NCBI GenBank assembly: GCA_028023455.1
Contig: JAQFVV010000948.1
Location: 1 to 64,000 of the forward strand
Length of the DNA: 64,000 nt
Reading direction: 5' to 3'
Source: Epiperipatus broadwayi
Taxonomy: Eukaryota; Onychophora; Udeonychophora; Euonychophora; Peripatidae
Shown in pieces: positions 43,391 through 57,674 of this stretch (position 1 is the first letter of the stretch; every line of letters starts with the position of its first letter). The translations under genes and the position numbers were made by a program. The notes beneath the pieces are model-generated. The model did not search any database, was not told the DNA's origin, and was given only the letters and a program-made list of their open reading frames with translations.

Positions 43391-44990
43391 TTGTATTCTT
43401 TTAATGATGTAAATCGTTGCTTGGATGGGTTTTTAAAGAATCTTAATAGTAGTTTTATTGATTTGTATATTCCCAATAAGCGGCCTTTTTATAAGGGTTT
43501 CCTCTTTGGTTTTCATGCGATCTTGTTAAAATTATTAAAAGGAAGTCTTATCATCATAGACTTTATTTTAAAACACAGAATATCTTTTTTATAATAATTT
43601 TATTAATTTCAGAAGATTGATGAAGCATGTTTATAAAAGAGATTTGCAGAATTATATTAGAAAAATTGAGGTTAATATTTTTTCTAACCCTAAAAATTTT
43701 TGGGATTTCATTAATAAGTCTGGTTTGGGTAAAAACAGGGTTCAAGCTACTCATGGTTTCACTTTAAGTGCAAATGACTTTTCAAAACATTTTGCTGATG
43801 TATATTCATCGCATGATACAATATCTTCAAATATTGCATTATTTTGTAATTCTTCAACTGTTCATTGTATGATTGACCATATTTCTAAGGATGATGTTGT
43901 TATGGCTATTAAGTGAGTTAAAATTCATTCTAATTTGGGAAATGATAGTATTCCTTCATTTATTTACAAAGGTCTAGCTGAATTTATTGCAGTACCTCTT
44001 ACATTTATTTTTAATTTATCACTGAACTCTTGTGTTTTTCCTAATGTGCTTAAGTGTGCCAACATGATCCCAATTTGTAAAAATGGATCATGTGATTGTG
44101 TTAATAACTATAGACCTATTTCTGTTTTACATACTATTTCTAGAATTTTTGAGAGGTGTGTTTATAATAAAATTATTTTAGATGTTTGTAAACTCATTTC
44201 TTCTTCACAGGATGGTTTTATACCTAATAGATTTGTAGAAACTAATTTGTTAACAACTTATGATCATATAGCTCATGCAATTGAGTACCAGCAGAGACTT
44301 GATGTTGTTTATTTTGATTTATCAAAAGCTTTTGATAAAGTAGACCACAGTATTCTTCTTCACAAATTATATCAAATGGGTTTTTTTACTAAGCTTGTTT
44401 ATTGGTTTCAATCCTTTCTTCATAGTCATACTGCATATATTATATTTAATAATACTATTTATCTAATTTTAAATGTAATTTGGGAGTTCCTCAGGGTAGT
44501 ATTTTAGCACCTATGCTTTTTAACATTTATATGAATGACCTGAATGATTGCTTAAAATCTTCTTATCCTTTGTGCTATGCAGATGACTGTAAAATGTTTA
44601 GACGAATCACATCTATGTTAAGATTGCACTCTTCTTCACAATGATATAGATAATTTTAGTTCATGGTGTGATGTAAATAATATGATTGTTAATTTCAGTA
44701 AATGTTCCTTAGTCTCATATTCTAAAAAATCTGAAGTTTTGCATTTTTCTTATTTTATTAATTTTCACAAAATTATTTCTGTTGAATCCCAAAAAGATTT
44801 GGGAGTTATGTTTTCTAGTAATGGATCTTTTCTTCCTCATTTGGAAATGATTATTGGTAAGGCTTTAAAAATTATAGGTACTATTCTAAGATTTGGTTAT
44901 CATTTCAGTGGTGATACAAAATTTAAATTATTTTTATCATTGGTTCTTCCCATCATTGAATATTGTTCCGGCATTTGAATTTTAGCTCTA
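43391..44990 (+). pseudogene. LINE reverse transcriptase, broken
   Basis: Blocks in order are a linker with NFWDFINKSGLG; GNDSIPSFIYKGLAEF (the PG.DGIP position, preceded by a TGA at 43914 where relatives often have W or another residue); NYRPISVLHTISRIFERCVY; SSSQDGFIPNRF; and VYFDLSKAFDKVDHSIL with the first catalytic aspartate. A frameshift near 44470 follows, then GVPQGSILAPMLFNIYMNDL, then LCYADDCKMFRRI with the YADD box, another frameshift near 44615, and finally SSWCDVNNMIVNFSKC and KDLGVMFSS. The stop after EYCSGI is where similarity ends. Confidence 0.85.
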
Positions 44991-45224
44991 AACAGGGTTG
45001 AATGGTTTCAAAATCCTTTATACATTAATACTTATCCTTTTTTCAACAATTAATAGCCATTTCAATTATATTTAGTTAGGATAGTTTAATATTTAGGTTG
45101 CAGTACATATGCATGCATATATGTCTGTATTATGTTTCATTTCATGTTCATCTTTGAATAACAGCAAACAATAGTACATGTACAATAAAAACATTTAAAT
45201 TACAGTAATTATCTTAAATAATTT

Positions 45225-45229
<5 letters not shown>

Positions 45230-45293
<64 letters not shown>
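45230..45293. repeat. (TA)n microsatellite
   Basis: About 64 bp of perfect TA repeats. Confidence 0.95.
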
Positions 45294-45295
<2 letters not shown>

Positions 45296-46782
45296 CCAAT
45301 GATTAATAGATAGTTGAATCAATGAATTATTTTACAAATTAAATAAATTATTAATCATTTTTGTTTAATAGTTAATTAATATTCATTTTTCTTTCAAGTT
45401 TGTAAAAGCTATTTATTTTATCATTATTTTTGTCTTGATTTAATCAGAGTGATTTTTTTTTTTTAGAAAAGATTTTTTTTGAATATATAATTAGCTTAGA
45501 TAGAAAAGAAGTGTGGGAGTAACCTTGTGAAGGGAAATGACCTTTTGCTAAAGAGAGCTATTTAACAAAGATCTCCAGTAAAAATTTGCTTATTATGTAT
45601 TGTAATTGTAGCCAGTAAACAGTGGCTCATTATTGTGAAAATTAAAGCCAGTTGCTGAAGTCAAATTGATTTTAAAAAAGACTTTGGAGTAAAACTTCGA
45701 AAGGATCTTAAGAAATTTATTATGGGAAAAGTTAACTAGTATGCAATTCTAAATTTTAAAAAGGTACATAGTTTACTTTGATCTCCATGATTTAAACATT
45801 TTGAATTAACCTCTTCATAACTATTGCTCTTTTAAAAATGTATGTTGATAACATCCAGTCTACATTACTTCATTTAATTGTTATTTTAAATAAGAATAAA
45901 TTGCATGAATATTATTGTTGTATCATTAACCAACATGTGTCTTTTAATATATCTGGAAAACGCATACAGAACTATTTTACAGAATATATTTTAATTTTTC
46001 ACTATTTTCCGTGTTATGTTTTTGTGAGGATTAAACATAAAATTAAGGATATGCATAGTTTGATAAATCATGGCATGTTTAAATTCATCATAAAAAGATG
46101 ACAGTATTTATTTATCTGGTATTTCTGGAAATAATATGTATTTTAAATGAAGGAAATAAAATGTGAGTTACTTCAAATTAAGTATTTTCTTAAATCGAAT
46201 GGAATGATAGAAATGCGGGTAATTTTTGTTCTCTTTGATAAAGATGGAATATAAAACAAAGTATTATTAATTGTGGAATTACTAATGAATCATGATATCT
46301 TAATTGAAAATATTTAAAATAAACGATGCATATAATAAATTATAAAGTGTCAAATGCTATTCAAGAAAACTACTAAGAATAATTGCGTACTTAATTTAAA
46401 ATTGCTACGGAGTCAGTGAAATAACTCCTGTTCAAGAGTAACTAAAAATGTCATATTTTCATCAAAATAAAAGAGAAATTGATTCCTTATATATGATATA
46501 GTAAACTCAAATAGCTCAGCTATGAACACTGGAGGTGCTAGGTCATATTTACATTATGATTATATTTTTAAGTTATTCTGCAGAAGTTTATTTTAATTTA
46601 AATTCAGTTTGGATTGTGTCCCATATTGTTTCATAAACCTGGAGCAGAGCTTTGCAACTGTACTTTATTTTAATTACAAAACAAATAACTTTTTTTTTTA
46701 TTTTGTTTTATTGCTTGTCATCATTAATGTATACTATAGATAGATATGCTTACTTATTATTATGTTTTATTTATAATTTGGG
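45294..46782. other. AT-rich stretch without recognised gene
   Basis: An 87-codon open stretch at 45838-46101 (+) has no recognisable motif. Nothing else is visible. Confidence 0.45.
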
Positions 46783-46833
46783 TTATTTCGACCTTCTAGA
46801 TCGTCTCCGAAGTGTATCCAAATGAGGAATATG
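46783..46833 (-). CDS. Candidate minus-strand terminal exon with basic C-terminus
   Basis: After TTTTTACCAG the minus strand reads HIPHLDTLRRRSRRSK and a TAA at 46783-46785. Several AATAAA signals follow within about 110 bases (for example near 46764). It would join in phase 0 to the candidate exon at 50542-50562. The same bases read on the plus strand also look exon-like (acceptor ACCTTCTAG, IVSEVYPNEEYA, donor GTAAAA), so at most one reading is right. Low confidence; no protein family recognised. Confidence 0.25.
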   Translation of the reverse strand, partial: HIPHLDTLRRRSRRSK

Positions 46834-47460
46834 CTGGTAAAAATTGATTTTGTACAAAATATGTCTTATTGTTTTTTTACGAAGGTAAAAGAAAGAAATA
46901 TTTTTTAATATATTATTAAAGAGGTTTATATTTATTTTGTATACTTTATTTTCTCAAAGTGAGAATTTTATTCTTTTTTAAATCAACGAACGTATAATAG
47001 AAATAGTTTGCTAGATATGAAAGAAAGTTCATTCATAATAATTATAACTATTAAATTTTAAAAGTAAAATAAAGTTTATTCTGAATAAAAAGTTATACCT
47101 TAATGCAATATTTAATTACCATGTTGCCTGCATAGTGTGTAATTTAGAGTTAATTTTATATATACTTTTATTCGCAGTTGTGTTTCTGATTTGCACAAGT
47201 ATGACATTTGTTTGATAAAGTTCAGTTTGTGAATATTCTATATATAAATTGTGGATGCTGTCATATTCTACTGAGTTGAAAGGATTAGTATGTTATCTGT
47301 ATGTATTTATCTGCCAGTGTGTATTTATAATGTTCGATATTTAGAAAAGCTTTGAGAATGGAAAGAAATCTGATTCTGTTCTAATGTTTGTAAGGATAAA
47401 AGATTTTGCTTATTTAGTATATGTTTTTCTATGAGTAGAGCCTAGTTTATATTATATGCA
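46834..47460. other. AT-rich spacer
   Basis: Nothing recognisable. Confidence 0.5.
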
Positions 47461-47683
47461 TATGATTAAATGGTATTTTTTTGAAGTTAAGTGATGTTTC
47501 CTTAGAGCCCTGGTGATGAGGAAGAAGTCCTCACCAATAGTGTATTTAGAAGTAGATGAGTTATTGTTGAAGTATGATTAAATGATGTTTAGGAAGTTAT
47601 GTGACATTTTTCTTATATTCTTGGTGATGATGAAAGGTTTCCCACCAACAGTGTATTTAGAATCAGATGAATTATTGTAGAAG
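47461..47683 (+). repeat. Tandem duplication of about 112 bp with a hairpin in each unit
   Basis: Unit 1 (47461-47572) and unit 2 (47573-47683) share TATGATTAAATG, GAAGTTA.GTGA, GGTGATGA, CCACCAA/CTCACCAA and GTGTATTTAGAA. The conserved middle forms a stem in both (TGGTGA.GAGGA...TCCTCACCA and TTGGTG...CACCAA), although the bases of the stems differ. The later part of each unit, AGATGA(G/A)TTATTGT.GAAG, is highly similar. Confidence 0.8.
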
Positions 47684-49240
47684 TGTTCAGTAAGAGTTTA
47701 TCTGCTCCTCATGTAGATTTCCCTTAGAATGTATAGTCTGTATGATCATGAAAATATTGCTCTGTGTTAATTAATATGTGGCCAGATAAATTGTTAAATT
47801 AATTATTGATGTAATATTAGTGTCTTATTTTATTGATGAATTATGCCATTGTCCGAAATAAAATAATTGTATGATATTTTCTTAATGAATGGAGAGTTTG
47901 TAGAAAAGATTATTTTCTATTATTGTTGCTTGACACACACACACACACACACACGTAATATAAATAACATCGCGTATATAAAGTATAGAGTTCATTTAAA
48001 TATAAGTATAAAGTTATTGAGATTAAAACGGGAAATAAATATTTTAAAATACAGTGTATTTATTTAAATAAGGTTATAAATCATCAAATCATCAGAATGA
48101 ACATGATTTTGTTACTATGCATGAAAGGTTTACATAATTGAAAGTGATTATTTAGTCAATTAGAGAAAGTTGCTTTGTTGAGAGCCAAATATAATTAATT
48201 TGATTTATATTATTAATCAATAGTAATATCCTCTCAAAAGTATTTTTGTGCTAATAATATAACGTGTTGTTTATTTAGTGTCATGTAGATGAAACAGGTA
48301 GGCAAAGCATGTGTTTGAAGTCAGAATATTTAAGTTTTGTTGATAATTTGCTTTGATAATAGGGATAATCCCAAACTGATGCTCAAATTTATTTGATAAT
48401 TTAAAAATCTGTAAGACAAGTAGTCCAATTATAAATATCATGTTAAACTAAATTTATTTTATTGTAATAAATGATTTGTTTTATTTATTTAAAATCTTAA
48501 AACTGTGTCTTGAGTTATTATTGTATACATTCGTGTTTTCCATTTCCACATCTCCACATTTCGTAAATCTATTATAGAGTAGATATTTTATAATATCGTT
48601 AGGATATTAGATTGGATGGTGTCTGACAATATTGTTTTTCTTAATCCAAACATTATAAGGAACATTTGCCACTGGATAAACATGTTAGAAGTGTTGCCAA
48701 GTTAGTATATTTGTTAGATGATGATATGAGATTAAAATACCCTATTTCTGTCATTATCTTATTATTGAAACACAGTAAAAATATTTTAGTCAATTTGTTT
48801 CATTACATTTTTATCATACTTTAAAATTATAACTTATGGGCCAATGTAGTTTCATTTAATTCAACTGTGTTTGTTAAATTCCCTGAGATCTTAGTTTATT
48901 TTTTGATTGTCATTAAAGTAGATGTTTAGATTATGATATGCGAAGTCATAGAATTGTTTAGGAATATAATTATAGCAAACTATTATATATTTTATTTGGA
49001 TGAAGGAAGAAATTAAGTTTAAAGTATATTTTAATAGTCTGTACCAATAAACATTATGATTCTTTATCATACAATTAATTAACAAAGGAATTTACATTAT
49101 ATTAAATGTTTTGTAATATTTCTTCTTTTATTCATTTATCATCATATATCTTATGAACTGCCTATAACCTCCCACTGAGCTGAGCCGAACATGAACTTAA
49201 ATATAGTCTCAGTAATAATTTTGTATCATACATCTTATTA
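47684..49240. other. AT-rich stretch with a (CA)n run
   Basis: A (CA)10 run lies at about 47935-47954. Open stretches at 47867-48067 (+) and 48891-49085 (-) have no motif. Confidence 0.45.
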
Positions 49241-49319
49241 TATTGTTCTATTCATTAATAGAACTGGTGCCTGCGCATTTCGCTCATGTAATGTATATGA
49301 GCTGTGTTGGGAATGTAGG

Positions 49320-49325
<6 letters not shown>

Positions 49326-49370
<45 letters not shown>
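49326..49370. repeat. (TA)n-(TG)n microsatellite
   Basis: About 30 bases of TA repeats followed by (TG)7. Confidence 0.9.
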
Positions 49371-49479
49371 TAAATTGTTTTTTTATATTATTATTTTGTT
49401 ATGTGCTTTATATTTAGCCCTTTTATTTATTTGTTATTATTAATGTTTTAATAATAATTGTTTATATGCTGATGTTTGA

Positions 49480-49660
49480 TTTTACTTTAGATATTTAAAT
49501 GTGTTAATTATATTTTATTGAAATATGGCACATAATTATATTAATAATTTGTCATTAAAACTCATTTATGTATTTGTTATGGTGCAATATTGTAATTGGC
49601 TTTATGCTGTAGTTTTGTAAGTAAATAAATGAATTGAATTGAATTCTTCTTCTTCTACTT
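49480..49660 (+). mobile_element. Solo LINE 3' end with (GAATT)n tail
   Basis: The sequence ends GTTTTGTAAGTAAATAAATGAATTGAATTGAATT, the form of 3' terminus common in Jockey/CR1/L2-like LINEs: a short AATAAA-containing 3' UTR end and a 5-base tail repeat. The left limit is uncertain. No reverse transcriptase is attached, so it is a severely 5'-truncated insertion, or its body has decayed. It is followed by CTT-, TTG- and ATT-repeats. Confidence 0.6.
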
Positions 49661-49675
49661 CTTCTTCTTGTTGTT

Positions 49676-50541
<866 letters not shown>

Positions 50542-50562
50542 TTTTCGTATTTTTCGATATAC
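50542..50562 (-). CDS. Candidate 21-base micro-exon
   Basis: On the minus strand, TTTTATTTTACAG precedes 21 open bases (VYRKIRK) followed by the donor GTAAGA. It lies 146 bases after the candidate exon 50709-50767 and joins it in phase 0. The splice signals are good, but a seven-codon segment alone proves little. Confidence 0.25.
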
Positions 50563-50708
50563 CTGTAAAATAAAATAAAATTATTTTAAATAAATACAAA
50601 ATTAAAATTTATTGATTTATTAATAATATCTTTGTCATTACTGCATCATCAGTAATTAATGTAAATTTTACATATTTTTTTGTCTTTATATATATATTGT
50701 ACCCTCAC

Positions 50709-50767
50709 CTCCAGGAAATATAATGTATAATAAAATGGGTCTAGCTCAGATAAATAGTTATGCTTGG
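50709..50767 (-). CDS. Candidate 59-base coding exon
   Basis: Minus-strand TATGTATTTTAG is followed by a two-base split codon and KHNYLSELDPFYYTLYFLE, ending at the donor GTGAGGG. The frame stays open with a balanced residue composition. Together with the 21-base segment downstream it would form a compact pair with a 146-base intron. I do not recognise a family, and other exons would have to lie beyond the LINE cluster to the right. Confidence 0.3.
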
Positions 50768-51185
50768 CTAAAATACATATAATCGATAATAAAAAAAATA
50801 TTCTACTTTAATGTCTATTGTTTAACTAGCTCTAATTAATAAGACATAATCATACAGTTCCATTTTATAAATTAAATAAATAAATATTTATTAAATCATG
50901 AGACTAGGAAGTGAGATACAAGTGGTAATATGAATTATATTGAGCCAATATCCCACAGGATACCATCACAATGACATAAGAATATTACCCCCCCTTTATT
51001 ATCTCAAATAATCATAAATACATAGCTTTCTTATGACTTCAACAATAATTAATTAAGATAATATGGATAAATAAATCTTAATCTTTTTATTTAAAATAAT
51101 GTAACAAATATTCTCAGGTTCTTAAATTAATTCAAGTCAATCAAAATTACTGTGGTCAAGTGTGATAAAAGATTTAATATCACCC
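50768..51185. other. AT-rich spacer
   Basis: No feature recognised. Confidence 0.5.
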
Positions 51186-51540
<355 letters not shown>

Positions 51541-52149
51541 AAATTAATTTATTACATATGTATTTCTACATATAAAGTATACATGATTTGATTTTACAAT
51601 GAAAGGTATACATGATTTGATTTTGCAATTTGGTATCACATTCATTCCTTTATGTGTTTTAAACAAACGTTTTGTGTAATTATTATGTCTTATATATGTT
51701 TGATAGACACTGTTACATGCAATATTACAAATGCATGCAATTATGTTTTTATTATATTCTGTTAATGAATTGCAACTGGTTGTGCCTAATTTTGTGATAA
51801 TTGGTGTTTTCTTGCTTGAGTGAGTAGAAGCAATTTTTGATTCTTCGTTTTTGGTAATTACATCTGTTTATATTTGATTAGAACTAAAGTTTTAGTAGAC
51901 TCCAGGTGGCTGACACTATGGCAACTGGAGCAATGAGTTAGTCCCTAGTTTTAATTTTCTCCAATTTATTTAGAATCAGTGACTCCAATTTATGGGAAGT
52001 GGGGTTAAATACAAAGTGGCATCTAATGAACCATAATGTGAATAGCAGGTAGGTAGAAATCCTGATTGTCAGGAAAAAATGTTTTGAAAAGCTGTCAATT
52101 AATTATTGATGGTAATCCTATTGTTGTGTGAGATTGTAGTGATCAATTG

Positions 52150-55075
52150 CCTATATTTTGTCAGTGATAAGCATTTCAGCAGAAAATGATTCATTGTTTC
52201 TTCCTCTCTTTTGCAGATGGAGTGCACAGGGTCTATTTTTGAATATCACATCTTTTTTGGAAATAAATTCATTTGTGGGCAAGGCTTCTAAATTGATCAT
52301 AATCATGAAATCTAGGTATTTCGGTTCAAGATGCCTGTACTTATATTTAGAAATAATTGCTTTATTGCTTATGCTGACAAAACTGTTAGGAGGTAATTGA
52401 GTGTCCATTTTGTTCAGGATTTGATGTGTAGTCCAATAATCAATCTTTGTGCTGAACTCTTTGTTTGGTGTTGGATTCCTGTTAATATGTTGTAATAGTT
52501 GATTTATAAACTTTTACTTGATAGGTGGGGATGTATCAGTTGGTTCTATTTTTAAGTATGGTTGAAAAATTGGTGATGACTTTAACTAGAGTATTATGTA
52601 TTCTTTGGTAATAGAAGGTATTTAGTGAGTGCAATGACAATCCATTAAACTTTGTATGCTTTTGTAGGTTCTTGATGCTTATTGAGACGGCCCTTTTACT
52701 CCAGATCAATTTGCAACAAAATGAGTTTATTTTTCTGGCAAAAGCTTTGGTAAAACCAATAACTGGCATGTAATAGTTAATTTTGGGTAGTATTAACATA
52801 TTACTGAGTGTTGTCTTACTGTGTATTGAAAGGTAAGCCCTAGTAGGAGAGTTCATTATTTTAGTAATTGATGCCATTAGTTGATTTTGAATGGATGTCC
52901 TTTTGGCATTTACTGAGAGGTGGAAAGGGATTCCCAAAAAGGAGTGTGGGAGGGATTTAGTCAGTAAATTATTAGGATTGCCTGTAAGAATATTACAATT
53001 TGCTATTTTGTGGTGTTTAACTTGAGCTTTTATATTTGTTTAGAATCTCTATTAGCATGTGTATATATTTCTTGGAAGGAAGGAAGAGTATTATATCATC
53101 CATAAAAATATGTGGTTTATAGGGAGATTAGTTTGAGATAGAACTACAGGTGGCAATTTTTTTTCCATTTCCACCAGCAAAGGGATAATACATGATATAA
53201 ATAGGAGGGTGCCGAGTTGCAAGCCCTGTGGAATGGAGTTGTGTGGAACAAAACTGAAAGATGAATTCCCATTCAAGGTAATATGAATGGACCTATTGTA
53301 CAATAGATTAGCTAGAATGTATCTAAGCAATAAAGGGATATCATAGTGTTCAAGTACTTCTAACAGCTTGTCAATTGGAATGGAGTCAAAAGCCACCTCA
53401 ATATCCAGCTGGACCACTACTGGTGCAGCCTTTTTATTCACTCTTATTTGATCAATCATGGCTCTGAAAAGGAAGAGTGCTTCAGAGATGGAGCTGGACT
53501 TCTTTGCAAATTGATACTTGGATATTTTTTGCAGGATGAGTGGTTGTATTTAGATTTTAACAAATGATTCAGTTATTGTAATAACCAGAGGAGACATGGA
53601 AATTGGCCTGATATTGCTTAATGGTGTAGGATGAATAGGTTTTTTGAAAATTGAAACAAGAGAGATAGGGTATAGCTGTATAATGATCTGTATTTGGTTT
53701 GAAAGATGGCCGAGAATCTTTTGAATTATTGGTACAGTGAAATAATTGAGATGTTCTAGTATAAATTTGGGGATTGCATGTATCCCAGGATGTGCACTAT
53801 TAGGATATTTTTTATTTTATTTTTTATTTCTTCATTAGTTATATTGTGATTATCCATTAAATTGTTAAGCTTGAGATTTGGCATGTTAGGATGAGGACAT
53901 GGTGAGCTTATTTTTTAAAATAGTCAAGCAAAGGTGCAATCATTCTTTCTTGAGTTATGGTTTTTGAGTTGTGCAGAAATGATGTGAGCGTGAGTTTTTT
54001 ATTAGTATATCCTAATGCCCAGCATATGTAGTCTCTAGACCAGTTATGCATATTTTTTTAAAAAAATTGTTTTATGGTAGCTATGTAAACTTCCAAAACT
54101 AGTTGTGTTTGCTTGTATTCTTGCTTGAGAAGTAGAATTGATGGTATTGAGAAGGTATTGACTGGTGTGCTTCTAATTTTCTGGTATAGCAACTTCAGTT
54201 TTTTTATCATATGTCTAGGTGTAGGATTTCTGCATGCGTAATGTTTGATTCTGGATGTAATAATGATTATGAATCTGAATCATGCTTCTTCTGGCTGCAG
54301 AATGAGTATATTAATTTTATTAAAATAAATGTAAATCTCGGAGAGGATGGCTTCTGGTGCACTGGATTTGAGAAGCAATCTAGTGGTATTAGTTAGTAAT
54401 GGAGCTTCAAATACAAGCATATTTATTTTAATAGTGGCTGTGTCATATGATCTGAGAAAACTACTGATATTAGAGATGGCTGTATTAAAAATGTAGTTAT
54501 GAACAGTAAAATATGAGGTCAATTAATGAGGAATTTTTCCTAGTGTAATATGAGATAGAGTTTGATGAGAAGAATCCTTCACCACTCATGAGATTTTTAT
54601 TTAGTAAGTGAAGGTATTTGCATGTGAATTTAGAGTATGGCATGTTGAAATCACCAATCAAGACTATTGGTAGCTAGTATTATGTTTATATTAGTGATTA
54701 CTAGATAAATGAGATTTGGTTGGTTGTATAAGTATACTAGGATTATGTTAATTGCATATGTTTGATTATATAAAGTTGTTATGCACATATGTGAATCCAA
54801 GTACAGTATGTTTATTGATTGAAGAGGAGAAGTGCAGTTATTGATGATTCCAACTCCTGCAGATGAGGTATTAGAGTTGGAAAATTTAGTAAAACCAAAC
54901 TTTTGGAGGTAGCATTCTGGCTTGATTATTGAATTTACTGATAATTTGGTTTTAGTGCAAAGAAAGAGATGAGATTTATATATTGCAATCCAATCAGATA
55001 TTGCACAGATTCTTTGGAGAAAGTTTAACTCTCTGACATTAACAGCTACTAGAGAGAAATATGTGTTGAATGATT
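52150..55075 (-). pseudogene. LINE A ORF2: endonuclease and reverse transcriptase, broken
   Basis: From 55075 downward the minus strand shows VAVNVRELNFLQRICAISDW (endonuclease start), SSAGVGIINN, IGDFNMPYSKF (GDFN block, about 54640) and SSLIDLIFY (about 54510). A linker of about 700 bases follows, then the RT: VVVQLDIEVAFDSIPIDKLL with the first catalytic aspartate (about 53415), NSIPQGLQLGTLLF (about 53230), IFMDDIILF with an MDD box (about 53090, frame shifted), GIPFHLSVNAKRTSI (about 52930) and KINYYMPVIGF (about 52760). The C-terminal part continues to about 52150. The normally invariant S/P after QG is replaced by QGLQLG, a further sign of decay. Confidence 0.8.
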
Positions 55076-55329
55076 AGGAAGTTGTGTAAATGGAACAATA
55101 AGTGTGTTTAGTAAATGCCAATTGGTATACTTCATCAATGTCATTAACTATTTCACATGATACATCCAACAATAGAGTGTTTTGAGGGCCTTAAGAGTCT
55201 GGTAACTAACTATGGACCGTTTTTGCTCCATTCTAAGGCAAAGGATGGGAGAGTTCAAATACATCAAATCAGAAAGCCAATAACAGTTCAATACCAGAAT
55301 AACTGAGATCTTTGAAATAATATTTAAAA

Positions 55330-57495
55330 TTAGTAGGTTACCTGAGTTGCCTCTGATGGGTCACCTTTTGATCCCCTAGAAGCTCTTCGATGAATGTTCA
55401 TGCCTTCCTTGTAAACATTGAGTTGATTAGCTCCATCAGAAGATTCAAGCATAGAATGCCTAGTACAATAAGGGTTTTCATTGCTGTCACTGTTACCTGG
55501 TGATGTGTTAGTAGCCTTCATTTTTTTCTTGGCTTGTGCAGAAAAAACATTTTAATCCTTTTTTGAAGGGTATGCTGATCTTGGCCTTTGTCACAGTTTA
55601 ATGTTTCACTGGGATTGACCATGCGAGTAACACCATTGTTTTTATTTTTCCTTTTGCTTTTCTGTGCTGGTTGAAAAGCATTGTCACTTTTAGTTACTGT
55701 TGACACGGAATCAGCAGTGAGGTCTGCGTAATTAGTGGATTCTAGAGGACTGGTCTCAAGCATAGATGGTTGATCTATATTAAGTGATGGTAGAGATCCA
55801 GAGTTACTTTCCACAATGGATTGTTGGTCTGTGTTAATAGATAGTAAACACCTTGCACTGGTTTCCATAATAGATTGTAGGTATGTGTTATATGCTGGAA
55901 AAGAGCCAGTATTAGTATGTGATATTATTGCTGAGTGTGTGTATATATTTTATTCTTGTGTGATGAGTTGTTTTGTGTGTGAGACAATAAGATTACCTTT
56001 ATTTATTTGTAGCTATATAGGTAATTGTTTTTTTGTGTTTATATTATTTGAACATGAGTGTAGATTGGTGATTTTGAATCCACACTTATTACAATATTTA
56101 TTAGGACAGTCATTAATCAAATGCATTCTGAGTTTGCATTCGAAGCATTGAGGTGGAATGCCTCTAAACGTTATTACCAGTGGTGAGTCATCAGTGACAT
56201 GAGTAGTAGAAATGTCATAGGGACTAATATCTTTTTTCAATATTAGACAAAATATTGCAGTGTTAGAAAATATGGCAATAACTGCTTTTCTATGATTCAA
56301 ATATGAGAAATTTATGATTTTGCCATATAATTTTTCATTAGCGACTGTAGATCAGCTTCATTAACATCAATATGACAATTTTTAATTTGTCCCTGCAAAA
56401 CTAGGGGGCGGTTAGTGTCAATATAACAAATTATTTTGTTCTGAGAAATTTTATGTTTTCAGAAAATTTGTTGCTGAGTCTTATTGTGGAATTCCAAACA
56501 GAGGTATCTATTGTTCGGGTGTGTTAGGACTTTATATATGTATGATCATAGATTTTTATTCATCAACATGTGGTAGAAGTCATCAAAAGGAAAACAACCT
56601 AGGTCACATTTATAATTAGTAACTGTCATAATAATGGTTTGTGGTTTTCAAACTTTTTAAATGAGTTAAGGAGACTATCTGGTATTGTTTCATTAAATTT
56701 AGTATTAATTTCTTTGTACATTTTAGATGTAATATTTCATCATCAAGGCCGATCACTTTGGCCAGCGAATCAAAATTAGTAGAAACATTCATGATAGGAA
56801 TTGAAGAGAAGGACCTCACTATTTTGGCGTAAGGATTATTATTTTTCTTAGGCGAATTAGTGTAAATTGAATTTTGTAATGAGTGATTATTTTCTTGAAC
56901 TTGATTTTGTCTCGTTGTTGAAAGCTCTGAATATGTTTGACTATTTTTACTGTTGTTTTCTTGAACTTGATTTTTGTCTCATTATTGTAAGCTCTGGATA
57001 TTCGTTCACGTTATACATGAGCCCTCGTATTTTTGCATTTGCATGAATGGAGTCTATCTCATTACCTAAGTTAGCAAAACTATCGATATCAGATCTACTA
57101 TAATTTGATGTAGGAACTAACTTTTTGTTATTAGGGTTACTATTCATTGACTCTACTGTTAGTTTTGAATCCCTTTCTTTTATTAATAGTGACAGATTAT
57201 TGAAAATTTGACTCGAGTTCCTTAACATAGAAACGTTTAGCACATTGTCTTTAGGCCCTCGTATTTAGGTCTCAGAGTCACTAATAGAACTCATATTTTT
57301 TGTGGAGTAAACATCACAATTAGTATTTGGTTTAGATGCTATGGGATACATTTGGTTACCACAGACTTGAGATTGTGAAATTTGATTCATAATAGAATGA
57401 TTTGAAGTTAGATTAGATCTAGATTTTTCTATTTGGACATTAGAAGCAGCCATTACTAACGTTTTTGATGGGTCATTGTAATCCATCAAAAACAA
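55330..57495 (-). pseudogene. LINE A ORF1 with CCHC zinc knuckles, broken
   Basis: The frame begins MDYNDPSKTLVMAASNVQ near 57483 and runs, with at least four breaks, to a TAA after QVTY at 55330. It is serine- and asparagine-rich in the first third. Around 56160-56090 lies CFECKLRMHLINDC, a perfect C-x2-C-x4-H-x4-C knuckle, followed at once by CNKCGFKITNLHSC, a longer variant. ORF1 proteins of this kind bind the element's RNA. The C-terminal third (55868-55330) is low in complexity, with a basic KSKRKNKNNG patch. It stops about 260 bases before the endonuclease start. Confidence 0.75.
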
Positions 57496-57665
57496 TAAAT
57501 GAATTATTTAAAATAGCACAAGGGTTTACTTACCCCACCACCTCACAGTGTGATGGTGATGAGTTTATAAGTTGATTCTAACATTTTCAAGATACAGCTT
57601 TCACAATAGATGAATAAAAGGAGATGATAAAATGACCTATGCTAGCAAGTATTTACTGCTTGGCT

Positions 57666-57674
57666 GCCATCTTG
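57666..57674 (-). promoter_or_regulatory. YY1-like motif at the 5' end of LINE A
   Basis: The minus strand reads CAAGATGGC within a few bases of the point where the (TAC)n tail of copy B ends. Human L1 carries the same CAAGATGGC core close to its first base, where YY1 fixes the transcription start. Here the position suggests an internal promoter of LINE A. Shown by motif only. Confidence 0.45.

Larger units (their letters stand above)
42312..44990 (+). mobile_element. Jockey/CR1-like LINE, decayed and truncated at the 3' end
   Basis: The plus strand carries an AP endonuclease followed by a reverse transcriptase in the usual ORF2 order. Similarity begins near 42625 and ends near 44990 shortly after the YADD box and the C-terminal EYCSGI-like segment. 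The left flank is an (ATT)n array. No ORF1 was recognised. Two or more frameshifts and three or more stops break the frame. The element is dead but its domains are readable. Confidence 0.85.
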
